A model generated the notes under the pieces. That model was not told the origin of the DNA and made no database searches. It saw only the letters and a list, made by a program, of their open reading frames with translations. DNA of 64,000 nucleotides, taken from positions 18,600,001 to 18,664,000 of the forward strand of contig JBHGNT010000015.1 of the NCBI GenBank assembly GCA_043228905.1, written 5' to 3'. Made by a program: the position numbers and the translations under genes. This DNA comes from Azolla caroliniana. Lineage: Eukaryota; Polypodiophyta. How positions within the stretch are numbered: position 1 is the stretch's first letter; each line of letters begins with the position of its first letter. Shown in pieces: positions 25,201 to 34,730 of the stretch.

Positions 25201-27142
25201 ATCTAGTGTGTCCTCAATGAGCTTCCTTATTTTTCAGTGGCTGTTCCATAGTATTTATTATTATTACCTGCCAAGTCAATGAGATTCAACTTGCCCAAAA
25301 CTGCACCACTCTCAGCATTTGTTACCGATACTGTTAGCACACCATGGCTGCGACTTGACACATCATTCAGACCAGTTTGTCCAACTTTTCGCCGCATACA
25401 GCCATTGACAAACAATTTCCTGAATTCATTCAGTGTTTTAACATGCACCTGAGGACCAGAACAGCAAATTAATACTAAAATTTGACATTAAAATGTGATG
25501 ATATCATATTTATGTCTGTACAAGAAACATTGCCTGAGAAAGGCCACGCAATTGTATTTTTCCTTCGTTATTTTCCAGGACTGACACCTCGGTGCTTTTA
25601 TCCTCCAACAAGTCATAGCAACGTTCCATATAAACTTCATAATAAGCAACCTGCACTTGGGCATGGTTTGCCTCCGCCATAGAAAGAATACTTGTCATTG
25701 CTAAGGGCATTAGGCCAGGTCGTTCATCCAGACCCTATGCGCAAAAAAAACAGTAACCTTATTACAAAATAAGATTTCGCATCTAGCACACATGGCAATA
25801 ATTTAAATTGAGGAAAGCATTCAAAATGACTCTCTGTGTGGGGTAGGGACTGTACTGAAATGAAAAAGTATACAGAACATACACCTTGATCTGTTGTATG
25901 TCCACTGTATATATGTACCAAACATAGCTTAAATTTGTCTTTAAAATCTTTTTGCATGACTTCAAAAAGCTTTAAAACATGTAAGGTTTCACAGCTCAAT
26001 TATCAATGTTTGTTGAGCAAGATTGCCAGATCATGTTCACAAATACAATTCCAAGAGTTTTTAGTGTAATAAGATCCGAGCTTCAAAGCACAAACCTTAT
26101 TTCAACTCCACAGCTTCTGTTGGCTTAAAATTAGTTGTGTTAACTTTTTCATATCGTACGTACATAAATAAAAAGTAACGTGCTTTCGTTCGTATAAACT
26201 AGAATACCTGCATGGTGTATGTCTTCCCACTGCCTGTTGCACCATAGGCAAACACTGTTGCATTCTGTCCTTGGAAGAGCATGGGCAAGATAGGCTCCAC
26301 TTCGTTAGCAAATATGCCACTAATCTCGTCTTCTTCACCATAGCAAGAATCGACTTTATAATTTCCTTCCCGACTAGCAACAGTATATCAAAATCAATCA
26401 GCTGGGTATAAATGAATATCAAACTCAAACCAATCAATTTCAAACTCAAATTAGAGTTGTGCCCCAAAGTTAAATCAAGCTTTTACTAGCCCAAGCTCTG
26501 GGTGAGGTTTTAATCTTACGATAAGAACTTCCCCTCAGATAAGTTTACTAACAAACCTACAACCTTCTGAGCAAGACTGTCTTTTTCTTTATCATTATTT
26601 ATTGACTTGCCCTAGAGGTATGTTATTAAGCTATCAACACAATGTATTGGGATCAAATATGTACAGAAAGATCCCTCAGATTCACGAGGGATTCTGTATC
26701 AGAGAAGATAATAATTATGTGCATTTCTCGTCCAGATGAAAGATGTGCCCAAACAAACAATACAGACAGATTCTTGAATCTGTCTCGGAATCGCAAAACT
26801 ATGAGGCGATTAAAAGAGTATCAAGAATAGATATACAGGCAGACAGACAAATTCTTGGAGGAGCCTTGAAGGGAAAAGAAGGCAGAAGTCTGACCTGGTA
26901 ACAGTATCCTTGATGTGGAGGGTCTTTTCATCGGCGAGGTCGTCGGAGAAGGAGATGCAGGAGGAAGAACCATGGTGTTCGATCTCGGAAGGGAGGAGGG
27001 GCCGAACCCTAGCCACGACGCGGACCTTGCCACTGCCGGAGGGGCAGCGAAGGGTGGGGGTGCGCAGGAGGGAGGAAGGGCGGGGGGAGAGAGGGGCGAA
27101 CCGCGGCTTGGCTGCAGGGGTGGAGGCATGGGTGAGAGCCAT
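22251..27142 (-). CDS. Kinesin-10 family motor (KIN-10C / KIF22-like), 13 exons
   Basis: Minus-strand exons: 27142-26895, 26373-26208, 25734-25534, 25448-25268, 25054-24849, 24554-24283, 24188-24146, 24060-23587, 23460-23414, 23326-23305, 22789-22721, 22423-22385, 22298-22251; 671 aa. The motor domain (about 38-340) shows [12 protein letters not shown]-loop GATGSGKT (127-134), the switch I SSRSH region (235-240), switch II LIDLAG (261-266), and [21 protein letters not shown] linker (about 345-600) is poorly conserved. The C-terminus (about 603-660) is a helix-hairpin-helix ([26 protein letters not shown]), the hallmark of KIF22/Kid-type kinesin-10, which acts on chromosome arms or spindle microtubules in division. 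The tail after KKQ is short (16 codons including stop) and less certain. Intron 3 needs a GC donor to give the family sequence LSQ-VHVK. Confidence 0.9.
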
Positions 27143-27550
27143 GGCGATGGCGAGAGGACAGATCGGTCAGAGTGGGGGAGGAAGACACAGAGAAGGAGAC
27201 AGAGCGGCGATGGAAGCTTGAATTTCTCTCTCTCTGTCTGTGTGATACGGAAAGATCGAAGACACAGAGAAACAGAGAGAAACAGAGAGACGTTGAGAGA
27301 GAGAGAGATTTGAATGCTCTGTTTTTCTGTTTTTGAATTATGTAAAGCTTTCTTCTTTCTTCTTTCTTCTTCTTTCTTCTTCTTTTTCAAAATGAAGCTA
27401 CTTTCCCCATTACTTAGGAAGGATTATTACAAGGAGACTCACTACCTACACAAGGAAGCTTATACACATATCAAGATCAAGAAAATGAGACTACTTTCTT
27501 AGATAGTCTTTCAAACCGACTACCTTAAAGTAAGTATATACCTCTATAAC
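27143..27550 (-). promoter_or_regulatory. Probable 5' leader and promoter side of the kinesin gene
   Basis: Sequence upstream of the kinesin ATG on the minus strand is GA/CT-rich (27220-27312) with an AAG/CTT tract at about 27345-27390. No clear TATA motif is assigned. The LINE remnant begins a little beyond. Confidence 0.35.
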
Positions 27551-27867
27551 TAAAAGCAGTGGCCTTTAGTGTTGATCAGTATGAGCCGACTCCTGGGGCC
27601 TACAACGAAGGGAAAGGGTGGCATGTGAAAAGGAAATAGCCAGCGTGGGGGCTGGTAGTTCCACCTCGGGCCACTTCCTCCTAGCGTCACCATAGGCATA
27701 GGCGTGTTCTGCCATTTCTATCAAAAGCACAAACGGACAGTGCCCACATCATTGGAGTGGTTGCAAACCTCGTCCAATGACCCTCGTAGGCAGCTGATAA
27801 GCGCGAACCATATATCCATGATCACTTCCGTTGGGGGTTGTACCAGATCTTGGAAAACCTTTAGGCA

Positions 27868-28527
27868 TCATGCTTTCCAGACATACCACAAGGTGAAACC
27901 TGCGATCAACCTCCAAATTTCTAGGAACCTAGGGGATGCGGACAACAAGTCTCTCTCAAAATGGATCTGGTCGATTTTGCCTCTCGTGCATACATAGCAC
28001 CAACTATCCGCATTGAAGGCGTTCGTCCACCTATCAGCTGAGTGATCAATCCATGCCGCAACACTCCACGATGTTGTTCCTTCCACTTCACATGCCGCAA
28101 GGAGGCGAGTGACTTTGTCCCATACCTTTTGAGCTTGAGTGCAATCCCAAAGATAGTGTCTCAAAGACTCAATAGGTGAAGAGCAAAGTGGGCAACCTAT
28201 AGGGCCACCACTTTTACCTAGCCATTCACCAACGGGAACCACGTTATGACCGATCTACCGCCAAAAGAGCTTGATTTTTTCAAGCATGTGGAGACGCCAG
28301 AGACCCTTCCAAAAGGTAATGAGCACCTCGTCAGGGATGCCCAATGTTCGCCAGCCATTACGAAGGGGACCATTGAGTTGCAGTTGTAAAGCCTGCCCCA
28401 ATTTAGTGCTATATTTGAAGAAGTGGCGGAGTTTGCCATCATGTTTCCACCTGAAATCCCTTGGGTCCCATTCTAGTTTGACGAGGGGACGAGAACCATA
28501 TACCCATAACTTCCAATGGGGTTCCAC
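27868..28527 (-). pseudogene. LINE C-terminal zf-RVT-type fragment
   Basis: Overlapping minus-strand frames 28527-28255 and 28242-27868 encode the C-terminal part of plant LINE polyproteins: a WKGLWRLHMLEKIKLFWR-type segment, then CPLC, His and WDC residues of the zinc-binding-in-RT domain. At least one frameshift separates the two halves. Confidence 0.75.
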
Positions 28528-29337
28528 CTTAGTAACATCCGGGTCTGTCTTCTAGATGTTATCAACTTGCGTCACCACTCGAATTGGGTGCCAAGTGCCC
28601 CTACTCTGCCTCTCCCCCAAAAATGTATCTCTTCTCGATCCACTCATGCCCTTCAACAACTTAACCATTCCAACCTCATCAAAGAGACCGAACCATGCAT
28701 CTTCTCGTACTTCCCCCATTGGAACCCTATCAACTGCCTCAACTATCAATCTCCGCATTTTCATAGCTCCCTTGAGGGGAGGGAATGGGTCCTCTTGGGC
28801 TCCCATTGGAGAAACCATGCGTCTCCAATCGTTTATAGAGTGAAGCCTTGTCTGCGCCAACTTTCCCCATGCTAGGCCCTTAAGTTGCCCCTAACATCAT
28901 GTCATCACTTGTTCGCACCCGAGGATTCCAAAATAAAGGTTGTCTAGTCCACTCAATTAGTGTCTCCGGAGTGTGCTTGACCAAATGTTGTCGCACATGA
29001 CACCATGCCAGCAAGATGGAGTTCGTTACCCCTCCTCCGATTGACAAGCCATCTTGGCTAGGACTCCGCTCGTGCAACACCAATTCAAGGAGTTAGGCCA
29101 AGTCCTACCATACTTGGGAGTCCCTACTTGCAACCTGTTGCGAAGTAGTACCTTCCAACACCCCTTGCATGGCAGAAGGCAACGAACCACCAATTTGGCC
29201 AGCAATGCACGACTCTGCATTAAGGGGTGATGCCAAGCCCCCCTTTGGCCCGCAGTTGCGTTAACCAACGTCATGACACTCTGGTAGCAACCATTGGGTT
29301 GTCCTTACCGGACCATATAAACCCCCTGATGGCAACC

Positions 29338-30156
29338 TTAATCGCATGCAAACCTGTCGGGTCCATAATCCACATTATATGTTAGGTACCTATAAGTACT
29401 CGCTATCAGCACACTACTGGTAGCAGTCCGATAGAGTGTAGAAGTGCATTTCCTCCATTTTTGGGGTAGGCCCATAGCTCTCATCACGTTTTCCAAGAAG
29501 GGCCATAGTACCCTGTCGTAGGCCTTCTCAAAGTCTAACTTCAGAATAGCCGAGCTTGAGACGGAGTGGTCTACCAATGCCATTGCTTCCCAGAGAAGCA
29601 ACACATTATCAAAGATACACCTGCTCATGATAAACCCTGTTTGATTCTCATGTATAATGTCTGATAAGAAGCTTGCTAACCGTCGAGTGAGGACTTTTGT
29701 GAGTATCTTGTAAATCGTGTTAAGGATCATTATTGGACGCCACTGGCGCAACTCCAAGCTTCGCTCTGCCGCTTTGGGAATGAGATAGATCATCCCCTCA
29801 GTCAGCCCGGTCGACATCGTTCCCAAGGACCAGATCTCCTAAACCCCGACTTCCAATGACAGGATAACACTGTCCCAATGGATCTCAAAAAAATCTCGTG
29901 AGAGACCATCGGGGCCGGGGCATGCTCCTCTCTGCAAATCTCTAAGTGCCTTCGAGAGATCTATTCGAGAAATGGGGCTATCAAGCACCATTTCCATCTC
30001 TTGGGTTACCTTGGGGTGAATGCAAGTCATCACCCTATCAACTAGCTCTATGTTTTGCCTCATATGCATAGGTGCAAGTAGGTCTTGATAGTATTGTGTT
30101 GCCATATGCAGAATCTCATCCTTGTCCTTCGTAATTGAGCCGTCAAGTTTACGCAA
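29338..30156 (-). pseudogene. LINE reverse transcriptase fragment
   Basis: Two minus-strand frames, 30156-29839 and 29826-29338, carry the fingers/palm half of a non-LTR reverse transcriptase, including the first catalytic Asp in KLDFEKAYDRV. The second frame breaks after TSSVLIA, where normal RT would continue to the YADD box; unrelated sequence follows instead. It is therefore a broken gene. Confidence 0.85.
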
Positions 30157-30930
30157 CCCTTGTATACGTCCACCACCACCCTTGAGAGCCTTGTAATGAA
30201 AGATGTCAGTTGACCCTATCGTCTATTCTAGCCCACCATGCCACGGTTCTTCTAAATAGCATTCGGTTCCTCTCCTCCGTCCTTTCTCGCACCTTCATCT
30301 TGGCTTCCTCTAGCCTAGATCTAGACCAATTGCAACCAGGGTATGCCTATAGCAACCGTTGCGCTACCGCAACGGACTTCCGTAATTTTATTTCTATGGC
30401 TCTAACCTGCTGGAGGGCCCGCTTGGTCTCTTGTTGTAAAAAGGAGGAGGAGAGGGCCAGTTTTTTTTGCAAATCCTCACTGGCCAATTCTCTTACAATG
30501 GTTTCTTGCCTTCACCTCTTCACTCTTCATGATCTTTGTGGGGATTTTCACATTAAGACTCCCCTTTCTGTCGTTGGGTGGGTTAAGGTCTAGTCTCATA
30601 GGTTGGTGATTAGAAAAGGTAAGACTTGCCAAGATAGCAAAGGAGCCCCCCAGCTCTTCAAGGGATGAGAGCTCATCCCTTGAAGAGCTGATGTATATGC
30701 GGTCTAATCGTGCAAGGCTACCACCCCTAACATTCACAATGGCTCTAGAGAAGTGCATCGAATGTGAGCATCTCCTAAGGGAAGAGCCCCATGTATCTTT
30801 CACCCCAATTTTGCCAATTAAGAAAGCCCATGAATCCAGCTCCGCACCATGAATTGGTCTTTGGGTCCCCCCTTTCTTGTCTCCCAGGTGCTCAGTCATG
30901 TTGAAATCACCAGTCATGTTATAAACCTAA

Positions 30931-33670
30931 AGCTTGAGAGAAAGAAAGAAAATAGACATGATTGTTGGCTCATTGAGCTCAATTAATATACCCATGCTCA
31001 TGCTAATAGTGTGGACCTCAACATTTTTTGCTATGTCAGATAAACTCTTTGGCCAATCATCTTCCACTATTTGTGGTGGTATTTGGGTGAATTGATTGAG
31101 TCATTAATCTTGTTTGCATTTGTTTGGTTGATTAGGTGTTCACTAGTCACAAAAATGTTCATTTTGACCCCACATGCTTTGGGACAACCCCAAGTTAGAT
31201 GGAACCCTCAGTTCATGTCCGTCTCTGATTCCAAACATCTCAAATTGCAAGTAACATGAATGAAATTTTAAATGTTTCTTGTTCATGTAAGACATCCAAT
31301 TGCCACCCCTCGATATCAAACAACTCCAATGTGCTCAATTGCTCGTACATAACCCAATGACACTCCCCATCTTACACTACCATACTCACCACTAACTAGT
31401 CTAAACTAATTTCACCCCAATCCTTTCCACCATCCACCCCCATCACCAACACCACACTCCTTCTTTCCAATCCTCCACTTGCTTCACCCCATCCCCCACC
31501 ACCAACCAAGCCTTCCAAATTCCCGACCCTATTCTCGTTCTTAACAAACCTCCACCTCTCCTCCAAATCACATCCTTTCTTTTCATTATCCTATGCTCAA
31601 TAGATGACAACTTGTCAAAGAACGTATAAGATGGTGCAACCAGGACTTACCCTGATTAGTTTAGGGGAAATGTATTAGTCATCGTATGTTTTAGTAGTGC
31701 AAACATTGAGATTGCATGAACAAGGAGGAAGATACTTGGTAAAACTCAAGAAAAGGTATAGTGTACCCACAAGTATGAAAGGAGACAAGTGGCCCAAATT
31801 GAAATTGTAAAGAGGTATAAAAGGTAATGATTTATCTTCTCTCTCTTTCTCTGGACTTGTAATCTTGACTCTCCCTCTCTCTCATTATATGAAATAATTA
31901 GTTGTAAGTATTTTACCGTAAGCCTTCCACTAATCATTGGTATGAACATGGACACAATTAATGACGTGTGTTCATTCTTTATAAGTATGTGTTGTTTACT
32001 TTTACTAAGTGATTAAATTAATTAAATTGCTCATTAGCTAAGTGAATGTGGTCAGATAGTTGAGAGAGATTCGTTTTGAGCATGCAACATAACCTTTAGT
32101 AGGCTTGGTAGTGATTCATCATTAACGATATGGTGGATGATACTTTGTTCCACAATACAACCTTTGCAAGGAGCCATAAGTTTAGACAAGATTAATACAT
32201 GCACGTAGTATTGCACACTTTGAGTAGGCATAAACTCTAAATTTAATGTGACCATCTCAAAGCCTTTCAATATACAAGTTTTGACATCTCAAAATTTCAA
32301 AAAATGATCCATTAATCTCTTATTCAAATACATATTGGGATTGTTATGTTTGTTATTGCAAAAACTTACGTCAAATTGCTTAGGATACATCTCAAGGTTG
32401 TTATGTTGCTATATTGTAAATACTCGCATCAAATAGTTTATGATACAAGTCAAGGTTGTTATGTTTGCTATAGTGCAAATACTTAACATCAAATCGCTAA
32501 ACAAAGTTGTTATGCTAAGGGTCAAGATTATGTAGTTTATGACATTAATCCAACAAATAAGTACAATGTAATATTCTATAAGGATACAAACATTTGAGGT
32601 TCGAAGAAATATGGTAGAAGAGAATGTTGAAGACAAACAATGGTGGGTGTAGGTCAAATATGCAAGAATCAAGAAAGAAAGAAAGAAGAGGGGCCACACC
32701 TTACAATTGAGGTGATGGGGTATGTAATATGTATCATGCTTCTGTGCAACAAGAAAAGGAAACGAGAAATAGACTATCAAGGTGGTAGTCACTAGTATAT
32801 ATGTAATAACTTAATTAAAGATACCTCATAATTGCAACTTGAGTATGTGAAGCCTCCAAGACTATTCAAGGAAATGATGACATATTCTTTAGTTTTAATA
32901 ACCCTATAAGAGGTTATATTTCCAACCTAGCATATTGGTCATAGTCAAATGCATACAAGAAACATGGTCACATTGTAAATTGTAGAGGGCGACCCTTTAT
33001 TAGGTAGCAATGGCTAAGGCCCAATGGGTGCGTAGAATGAGAGGTGCCCTTTAGGTTTTTAACTTGTATAAATAATAAAAGGGCAAGAGCTCTCAAAGTG
33101 CTTTTGGGTGCCCCAACATTGACGCTACTTTTGGTGCTCGTTCGCTTCCCTTTGCATCCACTAAGAGCCGCTTTACTCAGTGTAGCTTTTCTAGAGTAAT
33201 TAATCGAGATATACATGTTTTCCACTAAAGATCCAAGTTTATCATTGTCTCGAGTTCTTACAAATCCAATGTTCTTGGCACTTTGTATGTAAACCTAACG
33301 AACTCTCAAACATAATGAATGCATCTATTTATTGCTTTGATATGAGAGCGTACTGATACCCCGAGTTCGTACGAGTTTTTATGTTTTGAAGGTTGCAAGA
33401 TGGAGAAGGATCAACACATATAGAACAATTAAGGGAACAAAGGTATAATGCCATCCTCAATAGTGAGGGGAACAATATGGCCACATCCTTGGCTCATGCG
33501 GATGCCATGTGAGTGGGGGGTAATTATATCATATTTTCATCACTTAGTCATCGGGAATATAAGTATTCTCCATGCATGCGGCCATGCATGGGGACACCTA
33601 TCACACATACATGCAAAAGCACCATATACATGTGGTCAAGTGCTAGACCTAAGCCCGGTCCATGCGCATG
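30931..33670. other. Intergenic, no gene seen
   Basis: AT-rich sequence without a convincing reading frame. A pyrimidine-rich run lies near 31380-31560. Repeated wording around 'caaggttgttatgtt' recurs at about 32340-32520, a degenerate tandem repeat. Confidence 0.55.
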
Positions 33671-33676
33671 ATCAAA

Positions 33677-33996
33677 TCATTCTCATACACATAAATTTGC
33701 CTTCGTATACTAAATACAAAGGAATCGATCTACGGAATGAAGATATTTTGTCGAGACATCTGTGTCGGGATATGCATGCTTGAAAAAACCTCTATAGAGC
33801 ACTCGATAATACGACAAAACTAGAGGTTCTTGTCGGGTCATTCTCATACACCTACATTGCCTTCGTATACTATATATACAAAGGAATCGATCTACGGAAT
33901 GAAGATATTTTGTCGAGACATCTGTGTCGGGATACGCATGCTTGAAAAAACCTCTATAGACCCCTCGATAATGCAACAACTAGAGGCTCTTGTCGG
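33677..33996. repeat. 161-bp tandem duplication
   Basis: Copy 1 starts at 33677 and copy 2 at 33838. Both run TCATTCTCATACAC, then AAAGGAATCGATCTACGG, TTTTGTCGAGACATCTG, to CTAGAGG..CTTGTCGG. Few substitutions separate the copies, so the duplication is recent. It lies 0.75 kb upstream of the aminotransferase gene. Confidence 0.95.
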
Positions 33997-34179
33997 AGTC
34001 GACGAAGGTGTGAATCCGAAACACTCGAAAGGGTTCCATGGAAGATGGGGGAAGGTTAGGGAAAGGAAGAAGATTATGTATGGAAGTGGGAAGGAAGAAG
34101 AAGAAGATGGGAAGGGGTTAAGCCCCTGTCTGAATGCTCATATCATATCCCCATGAATCCAATCCATCATGATGCATGT

Positions 34180-34180
34180 A

Positions 34181-34211
<31 letters not shown>

Positions 34212-34212
34212 C
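34180..34212. repeat. (GA)n microsatellite
   Basis: A run of GA dinucleotides interrupted by one CA, directly before the minisatellite. Confidence 0.95.
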
Positions 34213-34226
34213 CCATCCATGATTCT

Positions 34227-34713
34227 CCCCCCAAATGAATTGAAAGGACCCCATCCATCAAGCTAAATCTATTTGCATTTCTGCTCCTGTTTTCCATGAA
34301 TTGAAAGGACCCCATCCATCAAGCTAAATCTGTTTGCATTTCTGCTCCTGTTTTCCATGAATTGAAAGGACCCCATCCATCAAGCTAAATCTGTTTGCAT
34401 TTTCTGCTCCTGTTTTCCTTCCATGAATTGAAAAGGACCCATCTCCATCAAGCTAAATCTGTTTGCATTTTCTGCTCCTGTTTTCCTTCCATGAATTGAG
34501 AAGGGACCCATTTAGCTGCATCCATTTGCATTTTCTGCCCTGTTTCCTTCCATGAATTGAAGGTCCCATCAAGCTATAAATCCATTTGCATTTCTGCCCT
34601 GTTTTCCTTGAATTGAAGGGCCCATCGAGCTGAATCCATTTGCATTTCTGCGAATTGAAGGAGACCCATCAAGCTAAATCCATTCCGAATTCTGCTCTGT
34701 TTTCCACCCAATC
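34227..34713 (+). repeat. Minisatellite, about eight copies of a 45-68-bp unit
   Basis: Each unit starts GAATTGAA(A)GG, continues CCCATC..CAAGCT, then TTTGCATTT(T)CTGC and ends CCTGTTTTCC. The first four units are nearly identical; later units toward the gene diverge and lose the TCC tail. The array ends 18 bases before the aminotransferase ATG, so it must form much of that gene's core promoter and/or 5'UTR. Confidence 0.95.
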
Positions 34714-34730
34714 GGTCTTAACTCTCTGAC

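Larger units (their letters stand above)
27560..30930 (-). mobile_element. Decayed LINE (L1-type non-LTR retrotransposon)
   Basis: Minus-strand pieces of a plant LINE polyprotein appear in the right order. About 30917-30480 is the end of an endonuclease domain (GDFNM, LDRIY, FSNHQPMRLDL). About 30156-29860 is the linker and RT start (GPDGLSRDFFE). About 29826-29400 is the reverse transcriptase (LRQWRPI, KVLTRRL, NQTGFI, KLDFEKAYDRV). About 29330-28560 is the thumb/connection (GFIWSGKD). About 28527-27868 is a zf-RVT region (CPLCSSPIESLRHYLWDC). Stops and frameshifts separate the pieces. The YADD catalytic segment is missing at about 29400, where a short foreign filler sits. The element is non-functional. 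Ends and target-site duplication could not be fixed. Confidence 0.88.

Noticed and set aside
28516-28875. Plus-strand frame of 119 codons
   Set aside because: Antisense shadow of the LINE remnant.
30210-30593. Plus-strand frame of 127 codons
   Set aside because: Antisense to the LINE region between endonuclease and RT; no known domain.
32409-32792. 127-codon minus-strand frame, hydrophobic (Ile/Thr/Leu-rich)
   Set aside because: Composition follows AT-rich repetitive DNA; no recognisable membrane-protein family or splice context.
34227-34713. Minisatellite as a CRISPR array
   Set aside because: Units are head-to-tail and degenerate, with no spacers and no cas genes.
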